A DNA stretch of 64,000 nt, taken from contig NZ_JAHRDV010000001.1 of NCBI RefSeq assembly GCF_019083805.1, positions 124,001 to 188,000 of the forward strand, read 5' to 3'. Position 1 is the first letter of the stretch, and each line of letters starts with the position of its first letter. The translations under genes and the position numbers were made by a program. Below the pieces are notes generated by a model. The model saw only the letters and a program-made list of their open reading frames with translations. It was not told the origin of the DNA and made no database searches. Positions 42,138 through 52,251 of this stretch are shown in pieces. Origin of the DNA: Acetobacter estunensis. Lineage in GTDB: Bacteria > Pseudomonadota > Alphaproteobacteria > Acetobacterales > Acetobacteraceae.

Positions 42138-43544
42138 TCAGGCGTTCAGTTCGCGGGCGTCGGTCAGCACACCCGTCACAGCGGCGGCGGCGGCCATCGC
42201 AGGTGAGAGCAGGTGCGTGCGTCCACCCGGTCCTTGCCGTCCCTCAAAATTGCGGTTGGATGTGGACGCACAGCGCTGACCCGGCGTCAGCTTGTCCGGA
42301 TTCATGCCCAGACACATGGAGCAGCCAGCCTCACGCCATTCAAAGCCTGCATCGAGGAAGATGCGGTCCAGCCCTTCCTCTTCCGCCTGTGCCTTTACCA
42401 GCCCTGAACCCGGCACGATCATCGCCCGCACACCGTCTGCCACCTTGCGACCCGCAGCGATGGATGCAGCAGCGCGCAGATCTTCGATGCGGCTGTTGGT
42501 GCAGGAACCGATGAACACTACATCGACCGGCGTGCCCGCGATCTTCGCGCCCGCCTTGAGGTCCATATAGTCCAGCATCCGCTGCAACTGCGCGCGCTTG
42601 GCCTCATCCGGCTCATCGGCAGGATCGGGGATCGTGGCATTGATCGACAGCACCGTCTCGGGGCTGGTGCCCCATGTCAGACAAGGCTCGATCTCCTCGG
42701 CCCGCAGAGTGACTTCGGTGTCGTACACTGCTCCCTCATCGGCCACCAGCGTCTTCCAATACGCCACAGCAGCGTCGAAATCCGCACCTTTGGGCGCGAA
42801 CCGGCGTCCCCTCACATACTCAAACGTCGTCTCGTCCGGTGCAATCAGGCCCGCGCGCGCACCGGCCTCAATGGCCATGTTACACACGGTCATGCGCCCG
42901 GCCATGTCCAGCCCACGAATGGCCGAACCTGTGAACTCGATCACATGCCCCGTGCCACCCGCCGTGCCGATCTTGCCGATGATGGCCAGTACCACATCCT
43001 TGGCCGTCACGCCCGGAGCAAGAGTGCCGTCTACGGCGATCTTCATGTTCTTGGCGGGCTTTTGCAGGATGGTCTGCGTCGCCATCACATGCTCGACCTC
43101 GGACGTACCGATACCGAATGCCAGAGCACCCATCGCGCCATGGGTGGAGGTGTGGGAGTCACCGCACACAATGGTCATGCCCGGCAGCGAGATGCCCTGC
43201 TCGGGGCCGACCACATGCACGATGCCCTGATTGGCCGAAAGCAGCGGAAAATACGGAACACCGAATTCCTTGACGTTGCGCTCCAGCGTCTCGATCTGAT
43301 TGCGGCTGTCTGCTTCCTCGATCGGCTTAGTCCGATCGGACGTCGGCACGTTATGGTCCACAACCGCAATAGTGTTTTCCGGATGCCGCAGCTTTCGCCC
43401 GGCCAGACGTAGCCCCTCGAAAGCCTGAGGGCTCGTCACCTCATGCACAAGATGCCGGTCGATATAGAGGATCGCCGTGCCGTCCTCGAGGGTATCGACA
43501 ACGTGGTTGGCCCAGATCTTGTCGAAGAGCGTGCGCGGCGACAT
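42138..43544 (-). CDS. leuC: 3-isopropylmalate dehydratase large subunit, 468 aa
   Basis: The aconitase-like catalytic subunit. The 4Fe-4S cysteines are in [13 protein letters not shown] and [32 protein letters not shown] is the active-site block. The ATG at 43544 ([11 protein letters not shown]) has AGGAA 5 nt upstream; a frame extension of 11 residues is discarded. With leuD it converts 2- to 3-isopropylmalate. Confidence 0.97.
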   Translation of the reverse strand: MSPRTLFDKIWANHVVDTLEDGTAILYIDRHLVHEVTSPQAFEGLRLAGRKLRHPENTIAVVDHNVPTSDRTKPIEEADSRNQIETLERNVKEFGVPYFPLLSANQGIVHVVGPEQGISLPGMTIVCGDSHTSTHGAMGALAFGIGTSEVEHVMATQTILQKPAKNMKIAVDGTLAPGVTAKDVVLAIIGKIGTAGGTGHVIEFTGSAIRGLDMAGRMTVCNMAIEAGARAGLIAPDETTFEYVRGRRFAPKGADFDAAVAYWKTLVADEGAVYDTEVTLRAEEIEPCLTWGTSPETVLSINATIPDPADEPDEAKRAQLQRMLDYMDLKAGAKIAGTPVDVVFIGSCTNSRIEDLRAAASIAAGRKVADGVRAMIVPGSGLVKAQAEEEGLDRIFLDAGFEWREAGCSMCLGMNPDKLTPGQRCASTSNRNFEGRQGPGGRTHLLSPAMAAAAAVTGVLTDARELNA

Positions 43545-43708
43545 GGCGGTTCCTGAACTTCCTGTAATCAATGACACGAGCTTTGCCTGCCTGAAGAGCG
43601 GGGCGTCAAGTACGCCGAAGCCCTATGTGCAGGCAAAATCCCTGTCCGGTCACGTAGGAATGAACGACCCGCTTCGCCAGTGGCGAGCAGGCTCCCTTCC
43701 CCGCAAAA

Positions 43709-43741
43709 GAAAAAGGCCGGTGCCCCTGCGGAGCACCGGCC
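43709..43741 (-). terminator. Rho-independent terminator after rplS
   Basis: GGCCGGTGC and GCACCGGCC form a 9-bp stem. On the minus strand it is followed by a T-rich tract (complement of the A-run at 43709-43714). Confidence 0.88.
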
Positions 43742-43757
43742 TTCCCAAGCGCGAAGC

Positions 43758-44147
43758 TTACGCGCTGGCCTTGGCGGCCGGTCCCGTGTCACGGGCGCGC
43801 TCGGCAATACGCGCGGACTTGCCGCGACGGCCACGCAGATAATACAGCTTCGCACGACGCACCTTGCCGCGACGCACAACCTTGATCTCCGCGATCGTGG
43901 GCGCATAGAGCGGGAACACACGCTCCACACCTTCGCCGTTCGAAATCTTGCGCACTGTGAAATTGCTGTTCAGGCCCTTGTTGGAACGGGCGATCACAAC
44001 GCCTTCATAGGCCTGAAGACGCTCACGCTCGCCTTCCTTCACGCGGACGGACACGCGCACCGTGTCGCCGGCCTGGAACTCGGGAACCGCGCGGGCGGCG
44101 GACAGGCGCGCGATCTCGGCGGCCTCATACTGCTGGATGATGTTCAT
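43758..44147 (-). CDS. rplS: 50S ribosomal protein L19, 129 aa
   Basis: A structural protein of the large subunit. Signatures are [35 protein letters not shown] and [20 protein letters not shown]. The start ATG at 44147 overlaps the trmD stop by ATGA. It ends before a strong terminator. Confidence 0.97.
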   Translation of the reverse strand: MNIIQQYEAAEIARLSAARAVPEFQAGDTVRVSVRVKEGERERLQAYEGVVIARSNKGLNSNFTVRKISNGEGVERVFPLYAPTIAEIKVVRRGKVRRAKLYYLRGRRGKSARIAERARDTGPAAKASA

Positions 44148-44872
44148 GACGAATGTCCTTCGTGAACGGATGGTCTTGATGCGTGAGACAGATGAGCTGT
44201 CCACAGATCGGGCCTGCGCTCGCGCGTAGCCTTCTCGGATTGTTCGCGCCGCCAGCGGGCGATGGCGGCATGGTTGCCGGACAGGAGAATGTCCGGCACG
44301 GCCCGGCCCTTCCACTTGGCCGGGCGGGTATAGAGAGGATATTCAAGCAGACCGTCGGAAAAGCTTTCTTCGACACCGCTCTCCGCCGATCCCATGACGC
44401 CCGGCAGAAGCCGCACGCAGGCATCGAGCAGCACCAGTGCCGCCGTTTCGCCACCCGAGAGAACGTAATCGCCGATCGAGACCTGCTCGATCGACCGTTC
44501 CTCAAGCACCCGCTCATCCACACCTTCATAGCGTCCGCACAGGAGGGCTACCCCCGGTCCGGATACATAACGGCGGATATCCGCCTGTGAGAGCGGACGA
44601 CCGCGCGGCGTCAGATAGACACACGGCGCACCATCATGGCGAGACACCGACTCAAGCGCCGCCTCCACCACATCCGGCCGCATCACCATGCCCGCCCCGC
44701 CTCCAAACGGCGTGTCGTCCACAGCGTTGTGCCGCCCCAACCCGAACGCGCGCAGATCGCGCACGTCGCAGTTCCACGTTCCGTTTTCCAGCGCCCGACC
44801 GGCCAGAGACTGACCGAGCGGACCGGGAAACATGTCCGGAAACAGGGTGAGGATGGAAGCCGTCCAGCTCAT
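44144..44872 (-). CDS. trmD: tRNA (guanine-37-N1)-methyltransferase, 242 aa
   Basis: The SAM-dependent SPOUT methyltransferase that makes m1G37. The trefoil-knot region is seen in [16 protein letters not shown] and [19 protein letters not shown]. Both ends overlap the neighbours by ATGA (rimM and rplS), the standard rpsP-rimM-trmD-rplS operon. Confidence 0.96.
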   Translation of the reverse strand: MSWTASILTLFPDMFPGPLGQSLAGRALENGTWNCDVRDLRAFGLGRHNAVDDTPFGGGAGMVMRPDVVEAALESVSRHDGAPCVYLTPRGRPLSQADIRRYVSGPGVALLCGRYEGVDERVLEERSIEQVSIGDYVLSGGETAALVLLDACVRLLPGVMGSAESGVEESFSDGLLEYPLYTRPAKWKGRAVPDILLSGNHAAIARWRREQSEKATRERRPDLWTAHLSHASRPSVHEGHSS

Positions 44873-45411
44873 GCCACATCGTCCGAGGCAACCCGCTCCC
44901 GCTTGGGAACCTGCGCCTCCTCACCGATCACTTCCACGGGCCGCACAATGCTTACGCGCCCAGAAGTCAGATCGACCTCCGGCACGCAGGCTTTCGTGAA
45001 CGGCACGATCAGACCCGTGTCGAGCTCAAGGCTCACACCCGCACCATAATCGTGGACCGTGACAATCCGCCCCAGAGGCTGCCCATCTTCCACAGCCGCC
45101 AGACCAAGTAGGTCGCTGTGATAGAACTCTTCATCCTCTGGCTCGGGAAGCTGATCGCGCGTGACATAGAGCTTCCGATTGACCAGTACCTGCGCCGCCG
45201 TCCGATCGGCAAGCGGCTGTCCCTGCGCATCACGCAGTTCCGCCACATCGCCCGAACGCCAACTGAGCGTCCACTTGCCGCCCCGATCGTCCGTCAGCAC
45301 GCCATAGGAGGCGAGAGCCGCTGCATCGGTCGCGAGGCTGTGCACATGCACAAGCCCGCGCACACCGTGCGGCCTCCCCACAACTCCGATCTGGATGCGT
45401 CCGTCCGTCAT
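44869..45411 (-). CDS. rimM: Ribosome maturation factor RimM, 180 aa
   Basis: A 16S rRNA processing factor that binds S19. The N-terminal [19 protein letters not shown] and the PRC-barrel region [20 protein letters not shown] are typical. Length is normal. It lies between rpsP and trmD. Confidence 0.95.
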   Translation of the reverse strand: MTDGRIQIGVVGRPHGVRGLVHVHSLATDAAALASYGVLTDDRGGKWTLSWRSGDVAELRDAQGQPLADRTAAQVLVNRKLYVTRDQLPEPEDEEFYHSDLLGLAAVEDGQPLGRIVTVHDYGAGVSLELDTGLIVPFTKACVPEVDLTSGRVSIVRPVEVIGEEAQVPKRERVASDDVA

Positions 45412-45443
45412 GGTTGGAAAGCGTCTTTCGATCTACTCTGTCC

Positions 45444-45797
45444 TCAGGCCGCTGCAGCCGCCGCAGCGTCAGCCGCCGCCTTCGCGCGTTCCTGCGCCTT
45501 CTTCTTCGGTGCGGACTTCTTGGGCTGCTCGTTCCATGTCGGCTTCGCGATCACACCAGCCTGACCGAGGAAACGGGCCACGCGGTCCGTCGGCAGGGCA
45601 CCCTGCGACAGCCAATGCTTGATGCGCTCTTCCGTCAGCTTCACGCGGTCAGCATGATCGGACGGCAGCATCGGGTTGTAAGCACCCACGCGCTCAATGA
45701 AGCGACCATCGCGCGGCGAACGGCTGTCAGCCACAACAATGTGGTAGTAAGGACGCTTCTTCGCACCGGCGCGGGCGAGACGGATCTTGAGGCTCAT
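45444..45797 (-). CDS. rpsP: 30S ribosomal protein S16, 117 aa
   Basis: A small-subunit structural protein: [20 protein letters not shown] and [13 protein letters not shown]. It has the alphaproteobacterial extended C-terminal tail rich in Lys and Ala ([16 protein letters not shown]), which is low-complexity. Confidence 0.97.
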   Translation of the reverse strand: MSLKIRLARAGAKKRPYYHIVVADSRSPRDGRFIERVGAYNPMLPSDHADRVKLTEERIKHWLSQGALPTDRVARFLGQAGVIAKPTWNEQPKKSAPKKKAQERAKAAADAAAAAAA

Positions 45798-45849
45798 TCA
45801 GACTACTCCGGATAGTGCCAGAAAAGAAAAGGAACGGGTCGGGGATGGA

Positions 45850-47292
45850 TCAGCCGAAAGGCGGCCGACCTCCGGGACCACCCGGACGGCCACCCGGCCC
45901 TCCCGGCATCCCGCCCCCGGACATGAGCGCGGAAGCCTGCCGCATCAGGCCCTTGAGCCCGAGCTTGTTGACCCGCTTCATCATGGTGGACATGTCATCG
46001 AACTGCTTGAGCAGCTTGTTGACTTCCTGAACTGTTGTGCCGGACCCAGCAGCGATACGCTTCTTGCGCGACGCCTTGATGATGCCCGGCGTTTTGCGCT
46101 CAGCCTTCGTCATGGACGAAATCATGGCCTGATGGCGCTTGAATACGGTGGTGTCGAGGTTCTTCTCCGCCACCATGTCCTTGAGCTTGCCCATACCGGG
46201 CAGCATCCCCAGAATACCCGAGATCGAGCCCATCTTCTGGATCTGCTTGAGCTGCGCGACATAGTCGTCCAGATCGAACTTGCCGGCCATCATCTTCTTG
46301 GCCAGCCGCTCGCCTTCTTCCTGATCGAGCGTATCGGCGGCTTTCTCGACCAGCCCGGCAATGTCGCCCAGACCGAGAATGCGTCCGGCAACGCGCTCGG
46401 GATGGAACTCCTCCAGCGCGTCGAGCTTCTCGCCCGAACCCGTCAGCTTGATCGGCGCGCCCGTGATCGCGCGCATGGACAGCGCCGCACCACCGCGCGC
46501 GTCACCGTCCATACGGGTCATGACCACACCGGACACGCCCACAGCCTCATTGAAAGACTTGGCTGTGTTGACCGCGTCCTGACCGGTCATCGCATCGACG
46601 ACCAGAAGCGTTTCCGCAGGGTGCGTCACGTCACGGATCTGACGCACCTCATTCATCAACGCTTCGTCGATGGAGAGCCGTCCGGCAGTGTCGAGGATGA
46701 CGACGTCATACCCCTCACGACGCCCCGTCTCCATCGCCCGCTGCGCGATTTCCACCGGCGTCTGGCCAGCAATGATGGGCAGCGATGCGACACCCGCGCG
46801 CTCGGCCAACTGCTGCAACTGGAGCTGAGCCGCCGGACGCTGCGTATCGAGCGATGCCAGCAGCACCCTCTTACGCTCGCGCGTCGCCAGACGCAGGGCG
46901 ATCTTGCCCGATGTCGTCGTCTTGCCCGAACCCTGAAGACCGACCATCAGGATCGGCACAGGCGGCGTTGCGTTCAGGTTGAGGGGAACAGCGCCTGCAC
47001 CACCGAGCGCGTCGATCAGCGCGTCGTTGACGATCTTGGCAACGGCCTGACCGGGAGAAACGCTTTCCAGCACTTCTGCGCCGACCGAGCGTTCCTTGAC
47101 CTTATTGACGAAGTCCTTGACGACTGGAAGCGCCACATCCGCTTCCAGCATGGCTAGCCGGACTTCACGCATGGCCTCGGCAACGTCGGCCTCGCTCAGC
47201 GTGCCGCGCTTGCCAAGATCACCGATGACCCCGGAGAACCTGTCTGACAGAGACTCGAACAAGAGGCGTTTCCCCAAAACAATACGCGCCAC
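45850..47292 (-). CDS. ffh: Signal recognition particle protein Ffh, 480 aa
   Basis: The SRP GTPase that targets nascent membrane proteins to FtsY and SecYEG. The G domain shows GLQGSGKTTTSGK, DTQRPAAQLQL, DTAGRLSIDEALM and TRMDGDARGG. The Met-rich M domain binds 4.5S RNA (MGSISGILGMLPGMGKLKDM). A Gly/Pro/Met-rich C-terminal tail follows. The start may be the TTG at 47262 (giving LFESLSDRF at the usual N-terminus, with GGGGAA upstream) rather than the ATG at 47292. Confidence 0.96.
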   Translation of the reverse strand: MARIVLGKRLLFESLSDRFSGVIGDLGKRGTLSEADVAEAMREVRLAMLEADVALPVVKDFVNKVKERSVGAEVLESVSPGQAVAKIVNDALIDALGGAGAVPLNLNATPPVPILMVGLQGSGKTTTSGKIALRLATRERKRVLLASLDTQRPAAQLQLQQLAERAGVASLPIIAGQTPVEIAQRAMETGRREGYDVVILDTAGRLSIDEALMNEVRQIRDVTHPAETLLVVDAMTGQDAVNTAKSFNEAVGVSGVVMTRMDGDARGGAALSMRAITGAPIKLTGSGEKLDALEEFHPERVAGRILGLGDIAGLVEKAADTLDQEEGERLAKKMMAGKFDLDDYVAQLKQIQKMGSISGILGMLPGMGKLKDMVAEKNLDTTVFKRHQAMISSMTKAERKTPGIIKASRKKRIAAGSGTTVQEVNKLLKQFDDMSTMMKRVNKLGLKGLMRQASALMSGGGMPGGPGGRPGGPGGRPPFG

Positions 47293-47528
47293 TGCGCGAA
47301 CACTCGCGATGTGGCGGGACTCATGTATGGCGATCTGTCTACGCCCCGGCCATTCGCCCTGTCAAACGGAATCAAACGGCCTCTTCAGGGAAAGACAGGT
47401 GGATGCATCCACCGGCTCGCTTCACACGGACAGCAGCACCCGCCTGCACGCGTCCTTCAGACTTGCGACGAACAGTCCGACAACCCATCCTGCCATGTCA
47501 TCCCTGAAATATATATGGAGAACACCCA

Positions 47529-48101
47529 ATGGCTGGCACTCCCACCTCATGGCATGCCGCGCCACTCACATGGGGACACGGACCTCGCCTACTGGAAATG
47601 TTTCTCGAACCGACCTGCCCGTTCTCCGTGAAGGCGTTCAACAAGCTTGATGCCCTTCTGGAACAGGCCGGAGAGGACCGGATTACCGTGAAACTGCGCA
47701 TGCAATCACAGCCATGGCACCTTTTCTCCGGCGTTGTCGTGCGCTGCATCCTCGCAGCCTCCACGCTGCCGGAAGGGAAGGATGCGGCACGTCGCGCAAT
47801 GCAGGCTGTGGCCGATCACCGCGAGGAGTTTGAGTTCGCACATCATTGCGAAGGCCCGAACCGACACGCCACCCCCGATGACATCATCGAACGGCTGGAA
47901 CGCTATAGCGGTCTCACCCTCAAACCAGCTTTCGCAATCCCGGACCTGGATCGCGAAATCAAGTGGCACTGCAAATACTCGCGTCAGAACGGCATCCACG
48001 CCTCTCCCACCTTCATGATCGACGGACTGGTGCAACCCGATATGAACAGCGGCGATCCGGTCGAAACATGGGTGGCGCGCCTTTTGCCTTCCCGAGACTA
48101 A
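47529..48101 (+). CDS. DsbA-like thioredoxin-fold protein with a single active-site Cys, 190 aa
   Basis: The thioredoxin-like domain is inferred from LEMFLEPTCPFSVKAFNKLD near the N-terminus (active-site C-P-F-S instead of C-P-F-C) and a cis-Pro context ASPTFMIDGLVQPDMNSGDP. Loss of the second cysteine points away from a dithiol oxidase towards a glutathione-dependent or structural role. No signal peptide is seen, so it is probably cytoplasmic. It converges on the BASS transporter gene with a 2-bp gap. Confidence 0.75.
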   Translation: MAGTPTSWHAAPLTWGHGPRLLEMFLEPTCPFSVKAFNKLDALLEQAGEDRITVKLRMQSQPWHLFSGVVVRCILAASTLPEGKDAARRAMQAVADHREEFEFAHHCEGPNRHATPDDIIERLERYSGLTLKPAFAIPDLDREIKWHCKYSRQNGIHASPTFMIDGLVQPDMNSGDPVETWVARLLPSRD

Positions 48102-48103
48102 CC

Positions 48104-49012
48104 TCAGTTTCTCCGGGGAGGCCGTGACGCCCAGATGGCCGCCAGAGCCGAACCGGAGATGTTGTGCCAGATAGAGAACACTGCGCCCGGCAGGGCCGCG
48201 AGTGGGGAAAAATAAAGCCGCCCCAACGTCGCGGCGAGGCCCGAATTCTGCATGCCGACCTCCAGCGCCAGTGTCCGGCACACGGATTCATCGAAGCCCA
48301 GTAATCGTCCGCCCCAATAGCCGCCAAGCAGGCCGACAGCGTTGTGAAGGATGACGCCCACCAGCACGAGCGGCCCGACCGCTCCCAAAGCGGGTGCCGC
48401 CGCTGCGACAATGCTGGAAATGATGGTCAGGATCGCCACCATGGCCACAAGTGGCAGCACCGGCTCCATCCGACGCACGGCGCGATGACAGAAGGTGTTG
48501 ACCAGCACGCCTCCCACAACCGGAACGGCCACAAGTGTCAGAATGCTACGGAACAGCCCCCAACTGTCCACGGCCACATCCGCCGCCACATACAACCTCG
48601 TAAGCAGAGGTGTAGCCACAATCCCCACCAGCGTGGAGAGAGTGCTGATACTGACCGAGAGCGCCACATCTCCACGCAACAGATAAATCATCACGTTGGA
48701 AGCGGTGCCACTGGCGACACATCCCACCAGAACCATGCCGGTCGTCAGATCGTTGGGCATGGCAAGCGCCTTCGCAATTCCCCACGCCGCCAGCGGCATC
48801 ACAAGATAATGCAGCGCCACACCCGCGAGCACCGGATAGGGCTTGCGGGCGATACGCCTGAAGTCCGCCACAGTGAGCGTCACGCCCATGGTGAACATAA
48901 TGAACGCCAGCAGCGGCGTAATGACTGGGGTAATGACCAAAAAGGGGCCGGGCCGTAGCACGGCCATCAGTGAAACAAGCACAGCCCACACCGGGAACAG
49001 CCGTGTCAGCAT
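48104..49012 (-). CDS. Bile acid:sodium symporter (BASS) family transporter, 302 aa
   Basis: A polytopic membrane protein with about nine or ten hydrophobic helices. The family blocks are [20 protein letters not shown] near residue 35, [20 protein letters not shown] and [20 protein letters not shown]. The substrate is probably an organic anion or keto acid rather than bile acid. Length is normal for the family. Confidence 0.9.
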   Translation of the reverse strand: MLTRLFPVWAVLVSLMAVLRPGPFLVITPVITPLLAFIMFTMGVTLTVADFRRIARKPYPVLAGVALHYLVMPLAAWGIAKALAMPNDLTTGMVLVGCVASGTASNVMIYLLRGDVALSVSISTLSTLVGIVATPLLTRLYVAADVAVDSWGLFRSILTLVAVPVVGGVLVNTFCHRAVRRMEPVLPLVAMVAILTIISSIVAAAAPALGAVGPLVLVGVILHNAVGLLGGYWGGRLLGFDESVCRTLALEVGMQNSGLAATLGRLYFSPLAALPGAVFSIWHNISGSALAAIWASRPPRRN

Positions 49013-49190
49013 GCGCGCACATCTTCCGCCTTTTTACCCATCCGATCCCCCCTTTTCGCGACATCTGCGCGCCTTATGAAAGGAAGAGGCAATACAGATC
49101 AATCATGACGGCGTGTGTGGCTGGAGTTTCACCCCACGCCACCCTCCGCTACACTGAATCCATGATCCTTTTTGAAGCAGACCCCTTCTC

Positions 49191-49937
49191 ATGAGCCGTG
49201 TCTCCATCGAACTCGTCCCGCGCGATGCGGACACCATCCAACGCGAAGTGGCCGAACTTCGCGCATGTCTCCCTTTTGTGGACACCATCAACATTCCCGA
49301 CATCCAGCGCTTTTCGCTGCGAAGCTGGGAGGCCGCCACACTCGTGCGCCCGAACTTTCGGTCCGTGATCCCGCATGTCCGCGCCATCGACATCGACCCG
49401 AACGGCCCGCTGCCAGGTCTCGATGTGCCGGACCTGACGGAGATCCTCGTGGTAAAAGGCGATCCACCGGCAGATCTGAGCCGTCGCGTGTTTCCCAACA
49501 CCTCCGACGCCGTCATTCGCCGTTACCGACGTGAAGCGCCGCACCTCAAGGTTTACGCTGCCTTCGACCCTTACCGCCGCGCGCCCTACAAGGAACTGGA
49601 AGATGTGGCCCGCAAGCGCGAAGCCGGAGCCTGTGGTTTTTTCACACAACCTCTCTTCGACATGAAAATGCTCGATCTCTGCCGCGATTGGCTGCACGAT
49701 CAGCAAGTTTTCTGGGGCTTCTCACCTGTGATCGGCCCCAAGTCACGCTCCTATTGGGAGACGACCAACCACATTGTCTTTCCGCGTGATTTTGAGCCCA
49801 CGATGGAAGCCAATCTCACCTTTGCCGAACAGGCCATTCGTGAAGTGCGCGACGACGGAGATTCGGTCTATCTCATGCCGCTGCGCGTAAAACTCGCAAA
49901 CTACCTCCGGCCGCTTGAAGGCGTTCTGCAGGGCTGA
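49191..49937 (+). CDS. Short methylenetetrahydrofolate reductase-like protein, 248 aa
   Basis: A flavin TIM-barrel protein of the MTHFR (MetF) family: VSIELVPRD at the start carries the catalytic Glu position. VKGDPPADL is the LRGD-like motif, and CGFFTQPLFDM matches the FFTQ motif. At 248 aa it is shorter than MetF (about 295 aa) and lacks the usual N-terminal loop region. It may be a paralogue working on another folate or C1 substrate. No metE/metH gene is near. Confidence 0.8.
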   Translation: MSRVSIELVPRDADTIQREVAELRACLPFVDTINIPDIQRFSLRSWEAATLVRPNFRSVIPHVRAIDIDPNGPLPGLDVPDLTEILVVKGDPPADLSRRVFPNTSDAVIRRYRREAPHLKVYAAFDPYRRAPYKELEDVARKREAGACGFFTQPLFDMKMLDLCRDWLHDQQVFWGFSPVIGPKSRSYWETTNHIVFPRDFEPTMEANLTFAEQAIREVRDDGDSVYLMPLRVKLANYLRPLEGVLQG

Positions 49938-49963
49938 ACCCTTTCCACACGATGGAGCCGACC

Positions 49964-50245
49964 ATGACCGCAGCCTCTCACAAGGTCCGCATCCACTATT
50001 GCACCCAGTGCAACTGGCTCCTCCGTTCCGCGTGGATGGCGCAGGAACTGCTCCAGACGTTCGGCACCGAACTGACGGAAGTGGCCCTGTGTCCAGACAC
50101 GGGTGGCCGGTTTGAGATCAGCGTGGACGATGTCATCGTGTGGGAACGCAAGCGCGACAACGGCTTTCCCGGCCCCAAGGAACTCAAGCAGCGCGTGCGG
50201 GACGTCATCGCCCCCGAACGTGATCTGGGGCACGTGGACCGCTAA
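49964..50245 (+). CDS. SelT/SelW/SelH-family (Rdx) protein, Cys form, 93 aa
   Basis: A small thioredoxin-like protein. The redox motif is CTQC in IHYCTQCNWLLRSAWMAQEL, with cysteine where animal selenoproteins have selenocysteine. The glycine-rich ending GGRFEISVDDVIVWERKRDN is typical of the Rdx family. ATG 49964 has GGAG 7 nt upstream. It follows the MTHFR-like gene in the same direction. The redox partner is unknown. Confidence 0.88.
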   Translation: MTAASHKVRIHYCTQCNWLLRSAWMAQELLQTFGTELTEVALCPDTGGRFEISVDDVIVWERKRDNGFPGPKELKQRVRDVIAPERDLGHVDR

Positions 50246-50297
50246 AGCAGCCCACGGTGTTCCAGTCCGGGCAGCGAACGAGCCGCCCGGTCATTTT

Positions 50298-51527
50298 TCA
50301 GGAAAGCAGCGAGAAATTGCTGGCTGTCAGGGTGTTCGTGTCATGCACGTCCGCCACAGTCAGTGTCGTGTTGCTGTTAAGATGCAGCGCGAGACCGGCT
50401 GAAGAGACGGTGGCATGGTCGAGCACATCGGCAAGACCACTCTGCGTCAAACCAAAACCGGTCAGATCGATCGTGTTGTGCTTTGCCGCTGTAAAGTCAG
50501 TGATGACATCGCGCGCGCCAGCAGCCGTCTTCATAATGTCAAACGTATTGCCGCCCCCTGTGCCGCCCGTCATATTCATGCTGCTATTGGCAACAAAAAG
50601 ATCGGAACCAGAACCACCGACGGCCGTAAAGGCGCCATGGACATTGCTGTCCGCGCTAATGAAAGTCATCTTGCCCGCACCTGTTTCGGTTGCGTGCTGA
50701 TTACCCGTACCTCCCGTAATGCTCGATCCACTGTCGCCCCATGTATTGACTTCAAGGTCGGCATTCCAGTCACGACTGCCCATGGTGATGTCGACCGACT
50801 GAGCATGGATCTGATTAGTGCCGATCAGGGAATCCGTAACGACAAACTGTCCATATCCCGCATTCGCGTAAGCGCCGGTCGCATCATCCTGCGCCGTGTT
50901 GACGGATGAGTTCTCGAGGATGCCCACGGATACACCCGTGCCATCGGTGATCAGCTTATCGTCAATCATCTTGCCGACAGTGCTGTCGCGCCCGAGTTCC
51001 ACGGAAGAGGTATCAATCTCACCCGCAACCGTCTTGATACCGGCCGTGATCGTTCCCTGCAGAAACTTGTCGATATGGGAGTCCGAGCCTGTTGTAATGG
51101 AACCACCCGTGCATCCATCAAACGTGGACTTCGCACCCGCAATGATGTTGAGGTTACGGCCATCGACGAATGTGGAATACGCCCCCACCTGTATCAGTGA
51201 GGTTGCGCCCGGGATATTGGATAGATCAAGAAACGTATTTCCGGCTACGCTGGCGCCATTTATACTGCCGTTCTGCAAGTCCTTGATCGTGTTGTCGCCA
51301 GCGTTCAGTGTGACAGAACTTTCGGCAGCAGTATCGGTGAACGCCACTGTAGTGCCGTAACCGTTTACCGTGACATCAGCCTTCCCTGTCATCACGAGAT
51401 TATTGTCATACCAGGCCGTCACATCACCAGCGGAAGAAGCCGTATTACCCACGACATATGTCTGACCTGATACCAGTGTAGCAGACGTATCAGCATCTGT
51501 GAGGTTGATATGTGTGGTCGAAACCAT
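50298..51527 (-). CDS. RTX-like beta-roll protein, probable type I secretion substrate, 409 aa
   Basis: A Gly/Thr/Ser/Asp-rich repetitive protein with no cysteine clusters and no N-terminal signal peptide. The C-terminal part (GGSGSDLFVANS, GGNTFDIMKTAAG, ARDVITDFTAAKHNTIDLTG) matches the C-terminal segment of serralysin/RTX proteins, and the end HDTNTLTASNFSLLS resembles type I secretion signals. Repeats are imperfect and only one classical GG-x-G-x-D is seen. AGGAG precedes the ATG. An AT-rich 270-bp promoter region (51528-51801) lies upstream. No secretion genes are near. Confidence 0.7.
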   Translation of the reverse strand: MVSTTHINLTDADTSATLVSGQTYVVGNTASSAGDVTAWYDNNLVMTGKADVTVNGYGTTVAFTDTAAESSVTLNAGDNTIKDLQNGSINGASVAGNTFLDLSNIPGATSLIQVGAYSTFVDGRNLNIIAGAKSTFDGCTGGSITTGSDSHIDKFLQGTITAGIKTVAGEIDTSSVELGRDSTVGKMIDDKLITDGTGVSVGILENSSVNTAQDDATGAYANAGYGQFVVTDSLIGTNQIHAQSVDITMGSRDWNADLEVNTWGDSGSSITGGTGNQHATETGAGKMTFISADSNVHGAFTAVGGSGSDLFVANSSMNMTGGTGGGNTFDIMKTAAGARDVITDFTAAKHNTIDLTGFGLTQSGLADVLDHATVSSAGLALHLNSNTTLTVADVHDTNTLTASNFSLLS

Positions 51528-51801
51528 TGTTCTCTCCTGAAATTCATTAGAACTTCAGCAATTCCCGATCAGGGTTTCCTGAAATCCGAAGAGAACCTAA
51601 ATGTTGACCTGATTTCTCCCTAAGTAAGTTTTCCGTTAATAAAATAAATTAATGAATTAATAACCAAAGAATTATTATTTATATGATTAAAGAATGAAAT
51701 ATATACAACACACAACCAAAAGATGCCATAAAAGTGATCTAATTCTAGAGCAAGCTGAATGCTGACGGCGGGACTTTCCCCGCCGCACGATACATTTTTC
51801 T

Positions 51802-52116
51802 TTACTTCTCCACGTTCTGCAGAACCTCGAACCCTTCAAACACAGGCGGCCCCATGGTCAGCGGCTTTCCCTGCCCGGCATTCGCGTGCGCCTGTCGAAA
51901 CTGCTCCGACTGCGTCCAACCCACAAAAGCCTCGTGAGACTCCCAAACCGTGTGAGAAGCATAAAGCACATGATCTTCCCGCACCGGACCGCGTAGAAAC
52001 TGAAAACTCACAAAGCCGGGAACCGTCTTGAGAAAAACCTCCCTGTCGAGCCAACGCTTCTGGAACGCCTCCTCATTTTCAGGGCTGACACGGAAACGAT
52101 TCATCGCAATGTACAT
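51802..52116 (-). CDS. Antibiotic-biosynthesis-monooxygenase (ABM) fold protein, heme-monooxygenase-like, 104 aa
   Basis: A small dimeric ABM-fold protein. The N-terminal MYIAMNRFRVSPENEEAFQK and the later HTVWESHEAFVGWTQSEQFR resemble the HmoA/IsdG group, with Asn, Trp and His at positions similar to heme-degrading monooxygenases. Other ABM proteins without known substrate look alike, so heme degradation is only a likely option. The chosen ATG at 52116 gives the family length. Confidence 0.72.
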   Translation of the reverse strand: MYIAMNRFRVSPENEEAFQKRWLDREVFLKTVPGFVSFQFLRGPVREDHVLYASHTVWESHEAFVGWTQSEQFRQAHANAGQGKPLTMGPPVFEGFEVLQNVEK

Positions 52117-52251
52117 CAAAGCACTCCTTGAAAAGATCGCTGCAAAACCCAGCATGCCACATTGAAAGCCTGCACGCGGCTCTCTGCTGCATTGATCTTT
52201 CTTCACTGTGTAGTCTCTGTCGATATTTTCGCGAGAAAAAGGGGAACAGAC

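Noticed and set aside
51767-51784. GGCGGG/CCCGCC hairpin between the RTX-like and ABM genes
   Set aside because: Too short a stem and no T-run in the direction of either gene; not called as a terminator.
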